This document shows positions 1-5,691 of a stretch of 13,743 nucleotides of DNA, piece after piece. The position numbers and the translations under genes are program-made. Under the pieces are notes generated by a model, which was not told the origin of the DNA, ran no database searches, and saw only the letters and a program-made list of their open reading frames with translations. Origin of the DNA: JBIOJB01 sp044450465 (lineage in GTDB: Bacteria > Chloroflexota > Dormibacteria > Dormibacterales > Dormibacteraceae); the NCBI GenBank assembly GCA_044450465.1, contig JBIOJB010000080.1, positions 1-13,743 of the forward strand, written 5' to 3'. Each line of letters begins with the position of its first letter. The stretch's first letter is position 1.

Positions 1-379
1 CCCGGTAGGCCGCGTTGGCGGCCTCCTCGAACGCGTCCGCGAGCTCGAGGGGCGAGAGCGAGCTCTTGCCTTCGACGGCGCGGGCGAATCCGCGGAAGAT
101 CTGCGAAAGGATGACCCCCGAGTTGCCGCGGGCTCCCATCAGGCTTCCGTGGGATGCGAGCTTGGCGATCTTGCTCACTTCCGTGGCGCTCGAATCCTTG
201 ATGTCCTCGACCGCCGACTGCAGGGTCAGCAGCATGTTGGTGCCCGTGTCCCCGTCCGGCACGGGAAAGACGTTGAGCCGGTTGACCTCCTCGTGATTGG
301 CGGCGAGCCAGCTCAGGCTACCCAGCAGCGCGCGCTTGAACAACGGACCGTCCACGCCCGCGAGCCTTTCAGCCGCCAC
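1..379 (-). CDS. fakA: Fatty acid kinase subunit FakA / DAK2-domain protein, N-terminal part (runs off window)
   Basis: Reading the minus strand from GTG at 379 gives 126 residues before the window edge. The segment NVFPVPDGDTGTNM (about residues 36-49) is the ATP/Mg-binding signature of the DAK2 (dihydroxyacetone-kinase L-like) domain, and SLMGARGNSGVILSQIFRGF (about residues 79-98) is its second hallmark. In Firmicutes this protein (YloV/FakA) phosphorylates fatty acids held by a FakB/DegV-type carrier and sits behind an Asp23-family gene, as here. The start lies 3 bp after the Asp23 stop and in the same frame (TGA-CAA-GTG), so the two are almost certainly cotranscribed and translationally coupled. 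The kinase and C-terminal domains are outside the window. The family call is firm; the fatty-acid kinase role is inferred from family and neighbour. Confidence 0.9.
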   Translation of the reverse strand, partial: MAAERLAGVDGPLFKRALLGSLSWLAANHEEVNRLNVFPVPDGDTGTNMLLTLQSAVEDIKDSSATEVSKIAKLASHGSLMGARGNSGVILSQIFRGFARAVEGKSSLSPLELADAFEEAANAAYR

Positions 380-382
380 TTG

Positions 383-760
383 TCAGTGCCGTTCTTCTCG
401 AACGCCCTGCACGTTCACGTTGACCCTGACCACCGGTACGTTCACTGATCGCTCCACCTCGAACTTGACCGTGTCCTGGAGGTTGTGCGCGACCTCCGAG
501 ATGCGAATTCCGTACTGCACGATGACGAACACATCGATCACAAGGCCGCCGTCCAGCTCAACGACATCAACGCCCCGATCGACGTTCTCACGCCTGAGGA
601 GCTCGGCAAAGCCGTCCCGCAGCCCCCGCCCCGCCATGCCGCTTATCCCGTAGCACATGGTGGCCGCGTGCCCGGCGATCGCGGCCACCGCAGAGGGAAA
701 CACCTCGATCCGGCCCCACTGGCGGGACTGGCTGAGAGTGGGAGTCGATTTGGAGGCCAT
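383..760 (-). CDS. Asp23/Gls24 family (DUF322) envelope stress response protein
   Basis: The 125-residue protein has the Asp23/Gls24 pattern: GRIEVFPSAVAAIAGHAA near residues 16-33, YGISGMAGRGLRDG near 38-51, then the strand pair around VDVVELDGGLVIDVFVIVQYG and a C-terminal VNVPVVRVNVNVQGV. Members of this family are small, usually membrane-anchored or cytosolic proteins tied to cell-envelope homeostasis. In many Firmicutes and relatives one sits between rpmB (divergent) and fakA, exactly as here (yloU-type position). The ATG at 760 puts the family motif 15 residues in, a normal length. No Shine-Dalgarno is visible upstream, but TAACAT lies at 770-775 on this strand, so the mRNA may be nearly leaderless. 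The exact function is unknown; the family call is confident. Confidence 0.9.
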   Translation of the reverse strand: MASKSTPTLSQSRQWGRIEVFPSAVAAIAGHAATMCYGISGMAGRGLRDGFAELLRRENVDRGVDVVELDGGLVIDVFVIVQYGIRISEVAHNLQDTVKFEVERSVNVPVVRVNVNVQGVREERH

Positions 761-769
761 GGAAGGCCC

Positions 770-775
770 ATGTTA
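770..775 (-). promoter_or_regulatory. Candidate -10 box for the Asp23-fakA operon
   Basis: On the minus strand TAACAT reads toward the Asp23 ATG, with the last base 10 nt from the start codon. The predicted transcript would carry 0-3 untranslated bases, which would explain the missing ribosome-binding site. It overlaps by two bases the plus-strand -10 of rpmB. No convincing -35 is seen. Confidence 0.4.
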
Positions 776-779
776 CAAT
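771..779 (+). promoter_or_regulatory. Extended -10 promoter of rpmB
   Basis: TGTTACAAT is a TGn extension followed by TACAAT, five of six matches to TATAAT. A -35 at normal spacing is weak (TTGGAG-like near 750-755), which is typical of extended -10 promoters. The predicted start near 786 gives a leader of about 54 nt before the rpmB ATG. Confidence 0.6.
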
Positions 780-839
780 TCGGCTTCGCGGGTTCGCCTC
801 TGAGCCCGCAGGTTCCCAACTCCAAGCGGAAGGTGCTTC

Positions 840-1019
840 ATGGCCAGACGTTGCGCGGTTTGCGGCAAAGAGCCGCAGTACGGTCATCACGTGAGCCACG
901 CCAAGAACCGGGTGAACCGGAGGTTCCTGCCCAACCTGCAGATGGGCCGTGTGACTGTCGGCGGGAAGTCGATGCGGGCGAAGGTCTGCACCCGGTGCCT
1001 TCGCACCTACGCCGCCTAG
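840..1019 (+). CDS. rpmB: 50S ribosomal protein L28
   Basis: This 59-residue gene was found by direct reading. The protein begins MARRCAVCGKEPQYGHHVSH and continues with AKNRVNRRFLPNLQ, the L28 signature of the large ribosomal subunit. Cys5 and Cys8 plus Cys50 and Cys53 form the paired CxxC motifs of the zinc-binding L28 type, as opposed to the cysteine-free paralogue. The start is well supported by GGAAGG at 828-833, 6 nt before ATG. It is divergent from the Asp23-fakA pair, and its TAG overlaps by 3 bp the TAG of the convergent deacetylase gene. A terminator follows within that gene. Confidence 0.97.
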   Translation: MARRCAVCGKEPQYGHHVSHAKNRVNRRFLPNLQMGRVTVGGKSMRAKVCTRCLRTYAA

Positions 1020-2137
1020 TCGTGCCCGAAATCCATCCCGTGGACCTCGCCCAAGCTTCGTAGGTCCTTTTTCAGAGCGGCCCACACCCCCTCGCGCGCC
1101 TCCTCGGCCGGGGCGACCGTGGCCTGATCGTTGACAGAGGCGGCCAGGTCCGGCCGCTCTACCATCTCGGCGAAGAGCAGCGTCCAGGCGCGCGGCACCA
1201 CCTCTCGGATCGCGTAGCCCCCGCCGCCCAGAGCAAGCCAGCGCCCCTCACACAGCTCGTGCGCCAGCTCGTGAAACGTCCTCCCCACGTGTGGCCAGAT
1301 GCGAGTCGTGCCCGCAAGATGAGCCAGCGGGTCGAGATGATGCGTGTCGCAGCCGTCCTGCGTGACGAGCACGGTCGGCATGAACCGTCGAAGCAGCGCC
1401 GGCACCACCTGGTCGAAGCCTTTCAGCCAGGGCTCGTCCCACGTGAACGGCATGAAGGGCAGGTTGACCGCCGAGCCACGCCCCCGCCCCACCCCGCAGT
1501 CGTGCGGAAAGCCGGTCCCTGGAAACAGCCATCGACCGCTCTCGTGAAGGCTGATGGTGAGCACGTCGGGGTCGGCCTGGAAGATGGCCTCGACGCCGTC
1601 GCCATGGTGGACATCGACGTCGATGTAGGCGACGCGGTGGCCCTGGTCCTTCAGCCATCTGCAGGCGATGGCCGCATCGTTGTACGTGCAGAACCCGGAC
1701 GCGCGGTCGCGGTGAGCATGGTGCAGGCCCCCCGACGGGCTGAAGACGTGAGCTGCGGAGCCCGACTCCAGCGCCTGGGCCGCCACCAGGCTTGCACCCA
1801 CCACCAGCGACGTCCCTTCGTGGAGCTCGTCGGAGATGGGATTGTCAGCCGACGCGAACCCCGCCGCATCGATGGCTTCGGCGCTCACGTGGCGGCGCTC
1901 AGCCGGGTCGCTCAGGGCGCGCACCATGGCAACGTAGTCGCGTGTGTGCACGAGCTCCAGCTCCGCGTCGGTCGCAGGCCGCGGCGGGAGGAGCCGGCAG
2001 TGGTCGATGAGGCCGGTCGAGCTGATCAGCTCCATCGCGAGCTTGACCCGAATCGGCTGTAGCGGGTGCTCGTCGGAGAGGTGATGCTTCATCAGCTCGT
2101 CGCCGTAGACGAGCGCGACTGCTCCAGGCACGGGCAC
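1016..2137 (-). CDS. acuC: Histone deacetylase superfamily protein, AcuC-like
   Basis: The 373-residue protein carries the full class I HDAC/AcuC active site. There is the His pair at 139-140 (GGLHHA), SGFCTYND near 147-154, the zinc ligands Asp175 and His177 in DVDVHHGDG, the third ligand Asp264 in QDGCDTHHLDPLAHL, and GGGGY with Tyr308. Such proteins remove acyl groups from lysines or small amines in the cytoplasm; AcuC in Bacillus deacetylates and reactivates acetyl-CoA synthetase. No acetyl-CoA synthetase or acetyltransferase gene is in the window, so the substrate is not known. The start is GTG at 2137; an in-frame GTG at 2131 (codon 3) is an alternative that fits a leaderless transcript. 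The divergent neighbour starts only 15 bp away, and the stop overlaps rpmB. Confidence 0.92.
   Translation of the reverse strand: MPVPGAVALVYGDELMKHHLSDEHPLQPIRVKLAMELISSTGLIDHCRLLPPRPATDAELELVHTRDYVAMVRALSDPAERRHVSAEAIDAAGFASADNPISDELHEGTSLVVGASLVAAQALESGSAAHVFSPSGGLHHAHRDRASGFCTYNDAAIACRWLKDQGHRVAYIDVDVHHGDGVEAIFQADPDVLTISLHESGRWLFPGTGFPHDCGVGRGRGSAVNLPFMPFTWDEPWLKGFDQVVPALLRRFMPTVLVTQDGCDTHHLDPLAHLAGTTRIWPHVGRTFHELAHELCEGRWLALGGGGYAIREVVPRAWTLLFAEMVERPDLAASVNDQATVAPAEEAREGVWAALKKDLRSLGEVHGMDFGHD
1042..1072 (+). terminator. Intrinsic terminator of rpmB, inside the antisense 3' end of the deacetylase gene
   Basis: GGACCT (1042-1047) pairs with AGGTCC (1062-1067), and the stem is followed directly by five T residues (1068-1072). 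The 14-base interval contains a further CG/CG pairing and the palindrome AAGCTT. It starts 23 bp after the rpmB stop and lies in the coding sequence of the convergent gene. Confidence 0.6.
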
Positions 2138-2138
2138 T

Positions 2139-2145
2139 TACCCTA
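2139..2145. promoter_or_regulatory. Shared, near-palindromic -10 region between divergent genes
   Basis: TTACCCTAA at 2138-2146 is an inverted repeat around CCC. It offers TACCCT (2139-2144) on the plus strand, 9 nt before the formimidoyltransferase GTG at 2153, and TAGGGT (2145-2140) on the minus strand, 9 nt before GTG 2131, codon 3 of the deacetylase. With only 15 bp between the annotated starts there is no room for two separate intergenic promoters. The assignment is inferred from spacing. Confidence 0.35.
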
Positions 2146-2152
2146 ACGTCTC

Positions 2153-3253
2153 GTGGGCGCAACAAGTCTGTTCGAGAGCGTGCCGAACTTCTCCGAAGGC
2201 CGGCGCACTGACGTGGTCCACGCGATCGCCTCGGCCGCGGGTGCCGCCCACCTGCTCGACGCCGACTCCGACGCCGACCACAACCGGGCCGTGCTTTCCA
2301 TCGCGGGCGACGCGGGTCATGTGGCCGCGGCGCTGATCTCGGCATTGCATGTGGCGGTCGTGAGGATCGACGTGCGCGGCCATCAGGGCGTTCACCCGAT
2401 GGTCGGTGCCGCCGATGTCGTGCCGATCGTTCCCCTCGGCTCCACCACCTTCGAACAGAGCCGCGAGCTTGCGCTTCAGATCGGGCACCGGATCTGGTCC
2501 GAGCTTGCGGTGCCCGTCTACTTCTACGGCCGGGAAACGGGCCGGACGCTCGCCGACATCCGAGCCGGCCGCGCGAAGCCTGACCTCGGCGGGCCCGACC
2601 ATCATCCGACCGCCGGGGCGGTCTGCGTGGGGGCCCGCTCGGCCCTCATCGCCTATAACGTCATGCTCCCCGCCATCGACGCGCGAGCTGCGCGCGCCCT
2701 GGCCCGCGCGCTGCGAGAGTCGGCCGGCGGCCTGCGGGGTGTTCAGGCTCTGGCGTTCGAGCTCCCGGGCGGCCGCACGCAACTCTCCATGAACCTGTTT
2801 CGCCTCGAGGAAACGACCCCCGCAGATGTCGAAGCGGAGCTCCGGCGCCGCGGGGTTCAGCTGGGCGAGCAGCAGGTAGTAGGGCTGTGTCCAGCGGCGG
2901 CAGCTCCGCCGGCCGCGGCGGGGCGAGTCCTCGAAGCGAGGATGGCCGCTGCAGCCACGCGCACCGCCGCGTCTCGATGCCGGAGCAGAGGCGACGAGGA
3001 GCACCTCGCGCTCGCAGTGCGGCTCGACCGCGAGGCAGGCAACCTCGGTGCCCTCGGCGTCGACCAGGATTCCCTGCTGAGCGCCGCGGAGCGGTCGGCA
3101 GCCCTCATCCGCGTCCTGAACGCAGCGCAGGTGCTCGATGCGGAGCTCGAGGCCATGCTTTCGATCGCCGCGCGCGGGCTGTTCTCGGCGCTGAGCCAAA
3201 AGACCCGGGCCGCATACCCTGAACGATCGGCCGCGCTGGTCCGGCTGCTCTAG
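2153..3253 (+). CDS. Glutamate formimidoyltransferase with C-terminal helical extension
   Basis: Residues 1 to about 250 match the formiminotransferase half of FTCD: ESVPNFSEGR near 8-17, IDVRGHQGVHPMVGAADVVP with the likely catalytic His81 (HP), VPVYFYG near 120-126, and HHPTAGAVCVGARSALIAYN near 150-169. The reaction moves the formimino group of N-formimino-glutamate to tetrahydrofolate in histidine breakdown. The usual stand-alone enzyme is about 300 residues; this one has 366. Residues 255-366 form an Ala/Arg/Glu/Leu-rich, probably alpha-helical segment that I do not recognise as a complete cyclodeaminase. GTG at 2153 puts the family motif at residue 8, so the start is well constrained although no Shine-Dalgarno is present. 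The TAG shares CTAG with the convergent gene at 3250. No other hut gene is in the window. Confidence 0.88.
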   Translation: MGATSLFESVPNFSEGRRTDVVHAIASAAGAAHLLDADSDADHNRAVLSIAGDAGHVAAALISALHVAVVRIDVRGHQGVHPMVGAADVVPIVPLGSTTFEQSRELALQIGHRIWSELAVPVYFYGRETGRTLADIRAGRAKPDLGGPDHHPTAGAVCVGARSALIAYNVMLPAIDARAARALARALRESAGGLRGVQALAFELPGGRTQLSMNLFRLEETTPADVEAELRRRGVQLGEQQVVGLCPAAAAPPAAAGRVLEARMAAAATRTAASRCRSRGDEEHLALAVRLDREAGNLGALGVDQDSLLSAAERSAALIRVLNAAQVLDAELEAMLSIAARGLFSALSQKTRAAYPERSAALVRLL

Positions 3254-4149
3254 TCGAGCGTCACCGTGCAGGCGGCACCGTTCACCTCGATCCGGTAGCC
3301 GTCCCTCGCGTCCGCGAAACCGGGGGTGTCGTAGCTTGCGTGCCCGATCGTGTGCGACTGATGGCCATCCGCGTCGAGATTTACGGCCGCCCCCGAGACT
3401 CTGATCGACGCGGCCGCGCCGGCCGGCCGGTGTATGTGTACCGCCACCACCCCGCCGTTGACGGTCACCGGGACCATCCCGGACGGCGACCCAAGGCGCA
3501 CGTCCTCACGGCTCGCGCCCGTGTTCACTTGAAGCGAGCTGACGTTCACCTCGGCCAGGTCGAACGTGGCTGTGGACGCACCGCTGTTGGCGGTGATTCC
3601 CCAGGTGACGACGGAGCTCACCGTGAGATTCAGCACGAATTTGTTGTTCTGGAACAGGGTGGAGTCAGGGCTGGATTGGGAGATGCGGAGCTTGTCGGTG
3701 GTGCGGTCCAGGCTGATCTTCGGCGTTGGACCCGAATATTCGATGTGAGCCTTGTAGAGGGAGCCATCCAGCGAGCCGCCTCCACTGATGTTGATCGTCG
3801 CCGCGCCGGCGTCGACCTCGAGCGACACATGGTCGAGTCGGCTCACGCTGTCGGAGGTGTTCAGGGTATGGGTGGCACGCAGGTTCGGGGCGGCGGCCAC
3901 GTACGCAACGGCTCCAGCGACCGCCAGCAGCACTATGAGCGCAGCCGCGAGGTCCGCCGCCCGGCCCCGAAGCGAACGCTGGACTATGATCTCGAGCCCG
4001 CTCACGATCAGGATCAGCGGCCACAGATCGATCAGCTGGTACAGGGAATCCACCGAGACCGTTCCCACGTTGACCAGCAGAGCCAGGAGGCCCGCGAGGA
4101 TGAAGAACGCCGGCCAGATGAAGCTTCGGTACCGATAGCTGGATTTCAA
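3250..4149 (-). CDS. LiaF-like membrane protein with C-terminal beta-rich (toast-rack type) domain, 3 TM segments
   Basis: With TTG at 4149 the protein has 299 residues. I chose TTG because it overlaps the upstream stop as TTGA and GAGAGG lies 5 nt before it; the open frame further upstream only shadows the previous gene. Hydrophobic stretches at about 10-29, 40-57 and 66-86 form the membrane domain, with the motifs FIWPA and DLWPLILIVSG seen in LiaI/LiaF-type proteins. The remaining about 210 residues are Gly/Val/Ser/Thr-rich repeated beta strands, as in the DUF2154/DUF4097 family that follows LiaF membrane domains. Its C-terminal VPVTVNGG...HRPAGA...SGAAVNLDADG matches the same region of the gene upstream, so the two are paralogues. 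A role in envelope sensing is inferred from the family only. Confidence 0.75.
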   Translation of the reverse strand: MKSSYRYRSFIWPAFFILAGLLALLVNVGTVSVDSLYQLIDLWPLILIVSGLEIIVQRSLRGRAADLAAALIVLLAVAGAVAYVAAAPNLRATHTLNTSDSVSRLDHVSLEVDAGAATINISGGGSLDGSLYKAHIEYSGPTPKISLDRTTDKLRISQSSPDSTLFQNNKFVLNLTVSSVVTWGITANSGASTATFDLAEVNVSSLQVNTGASREDVRLGSPSGMVPVTVNGGVVAVHIHRPAGAAASIRVSGAAVNLDADGHQSHTIGHASYDTPGFADARDGYRIEVNGAACTVTLD

Positions 4150-4952
4150 CGCGACCTCTCGCGCACCGTCACATCGGCCGCGCCTCCGGAGACGGCGACG
4201 TCGAAACGGTCGCTCGCGCCACCGGCGGCGGCCGAGCGCCACACCCGGCTGCCCATCCCGTCCTGCCTTACGCCGTCAGCGTTCAGGTGGACCGACGCGC
4301 CCGTTGCGCTGACGTTGATCGGGGCGCCGGCGGGCCGGCTCAAATCGAGATGCACCGACCCGCCCTCGACGCGGATCGGGACGACGCCGTGCGGGGCCGG
4401 CAGGTTGAGCTCGAGGCGGCTCGAGCCGGTCGCGCAATCAAACCTCGACATCTGGGTGTTCGAAAGGTCCACCACGCCGCGCACCGATCCGGTCCGGCAG
4501 TGCAGCTGCCAGCAGACGAGCTCGCTCAGCTGCGCCTCCACATGGGACGTACCCGCCCAGCGGAGCCATCCCTCGCGCCGGCTGATCCGAAGGGTCGACG
4601 TGGTGCGGTCGAAGAACACTTCTGGCGGCGCGCCGGCCCGATCCACTCGCAGCGCATAGAGCTGGTCACCCAGCGCGGCGGACCGGATGTCGATCCGGGC
4701 GGACCCGACCTCGATCTCGAGCTTGCAGCTCTCGAGGCCGTTGCGAGGCTCGGAGCTGGGGCCACCCAAAGTTGGAGAGCCAGAGGCGAAGCGGGCCGCG
4801 ACCAGCCAGACGCCAAGCGCGATGAGCGCCACCGGCCAGACGAGGTCCAGGTTGATGTGGTTCAGAACGCCTGTGTTGGCGAGGAGGAACAGCGATCCGA
4901 GCACGACCAGAAGACCGCCCCAGAAGATGCTTGGGTTGCGGCTCCACCACAT
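4146..4952 (-). CDS. LiaF-like membrane protein, 2 TM segments plus beta-rich domain
   Basis: The 268-residue protein has two hydrophobic segments (about 8-27 and 35-53) with FWGGLLVVLGSLFLL and LVWPVALIALGVWLV, the typical LiaI/LiaF membrane hairpin. About 200 residues of repetitive beta strands follow, ending in VPIRVEGGSVHLDLSRPAGAP and SATGASVHLNADG, closely similar to the next gene. Cysteines at 76, 147, 152 and 173 lie in the beta domain and are not matched in the downstream paralogue. ATG at 4952 follows the 56-residue gene by 4 bp, and the stop overlaps the next start by 4 bp, so the three genes form a tight operon. In Firmicutes LiaF restrains the LiaRS two-component system; no such system is seen here, so function stays open. 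Confidence 0.75.
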   Translation of the reverse strand: MWWSRNPSIFWGGLLVVLGSLFLLANTGVLNHINLDLVWPVALIALGVWLVAARFASGSPTLGGPSSEPRNGLESCKLEIEVGSARIDIRSAALGDQLYALRVDRAGAPPEVFFDRTTSTLRISRREGWLRWAGTSHVEAQLSELVCWQLHCRTGSVRGVVDLSNTQMSRFDCATGSSRLELNLPAPHGVVPIRVEGGSVHLDLSRPAGAPINVSATGASVHLNADGVRQDGMGSRVWRSAAAGGASDRFDVAVSGGAADVTVRERSR

Positions 4953-4956
4953 GGAC

Positions 4957-5127
4957 TCAGGCCCTGGCGCGACGCACGATCAGCCACACCCCAACGCCGA
5001 TCAGGATGATCGGCCACGCGATCTCCGGCCGCAGCCAGCCCAACCAGCCCAGGTTGTTGAAGAGGAAGTAGACCCCTGCCACCACAAGGAGGGCCGGCCA
5101 TATGTAGTCTCGCCGCCAGTACCCCAC
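4957..5127 (-). CDS. Small two-helix membrane protein, LiaI/LiaF membrane-domain type
   Basis: Direct reading gives a 56-residue protein from GTG at 5127: MGYWRRDYIWPALLVVAGV then a loop with FNNLGWLGWLRPE, then IAWPIILIGVGVWLI and a basic tail VRRARA. Two hydrophobic helices (about 9-24 and 36-51) with IWPA and WPIILIGVG match the membrane domains of the two following proteins, so it looks like a free-standing copy of that domain. It is the first gene of a three-gene set, 33 bp after the M16 peptidase stop. TAGAAT lies 8 nt upstream of GTG and there is no Shine-Dalgarno, which suggests a leaderless start for this set. Confidence 0.7.
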   Translation of the reverse strand: MGYWRRDYIWPALLVVAGVYFLFNNLGWLGWLRPEIAWPIILIGVGVWLIVRRARA

Positions 5128-5134
5128 GCGCTCG

Positions 5135-5140
5135 ATTCTA
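5135..5140 (-). promoter_or_regulatory. Candidate -10 box for the LiaI/LiaF-like operon
   Basis: TAGAAT on the minus strand matches TATAAT at five of six positions, and its last base is 8 nt from the GTG at 5127. That spacing places the transcription start on or next to the start codon. No good -35 is seen upstream. Read-through from the peptidase gene is also possible. Confidence 0.45.
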
Positions 5141-5160
5141 GGCAGTGGCCGGCGCCAACA

Positions 5161-5685
5161 CTAGATCGCCTCGACCGTCCTGAACAGCTCAGGTCTCTCG
5201 ACCCGGGCGGCTGCGATCAGCTCGGGCCCGGCGACCGTCGCCTGCACCGTCGCCGCCCCGACCAGGTACTGATTTGCCACCCGGCGAAGATCGTCGGGTC
5301 CCACGGTGAGCAGCCGCCGCTTGAAACGCTCGCGTTCCTCACGAGTGAACCCTGTCAGCCGGTTGGTCGATTCGCGACGGCCCCTGATGTCCGGTGACTC
5401 GAGCGGATCGACGTCACCGCATGCCCCAAGAATGGCTTCCTTGAGCGGCTGGGCTTCGATCTCGCCGTCAACGACCCAGGTGATGGCACGGTCGAAAACG
5501 TCATATGTGCGTGCGATGTTGGGGTCGCGATACGAGCCAAAGTAGAAGGTGGCGCTCCCGACCCCGGCCTGGGCGAACCCTCCATAGGCCCCGCCTTTCT
5601 CCCGCAGCTCGCGGTGCAAGAAGGTGTCGCGGAGGTAGTTGGCGAGCACGAGCAGCACCGCCGCGTCGGGGTGGCTGTAGCGCAC
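5161..5685 (-). CDS. C-terminal fragment of M16C (PreP/Cym1-like) metallopeptidase, after an in-frame TAA
   Basis: This 174-residue segment (from GTG at 5685) continues in the same frame as the upstream fragment, separated only by TAA, AAG and ACC. It begins RYSHPDAAVLLVLANYLRD and contains LHRELREKGGAYGGFAQAG, whose Arg and Tyr (about 28 and 34) belong to the substrate-binding motif in the last domain of M16C enzymes. SYRDPN and a helical C-terminus ending at TAG 5161-5163 complete the family's normal length (980 codons in total with the fragment upstream). It lacks the zinc site and could act only together with the N-terminal part. Translation could restart at GTG 5685, six bases after the TAA, but no Shine-Dalgarno is present. 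It may be a pseudogene remnant, a natural split or a sequencing error. Confidence 0.8.
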   Translation of the reverse strand: MRYSHPDAAVLLVLANYLRDTFLHRELREKGGAYGGFAQAGVGSATFYFGSYRDPNIARTYDVFDRAITWVVDGEIEAQPLKEAILGACGDVDPLESPDIRGRRESTNRLTGFTREERERFKRRLLTVGPDDLRRVANQYLVGAATVQATVAGPELIAAARVERPELFRTVEAI

Positions 5686-5691
5686 GGTCTT

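Noticed and set aside
1..1063. Plus-strand open frames of 93-192 codons in the first kilobase
   Set aside because: They are antisense shadows of fakA and the Asp23 gene or out-of-frame with rpmB, with low-complexity products and no recognisable family.
1340..1350. Unusual Cys in the deacetylase motif QDGCDTHH instead of the GAD of eukaryotic HDACs
   Set aside because: The zinc-binding Asp264 is kept, and to my knowledge GCD occurs in bacterial AcuC-like proteins, so I do not treat it as a defect.
4150..4242. Longer N-terminus for the 299-residue LiaF-like protein
   Set aside because: The extra residues are an Arg-rich shadow of the upstream gene. TTG at 4149 has a good ribosome-binding site and the TTGA overlap.
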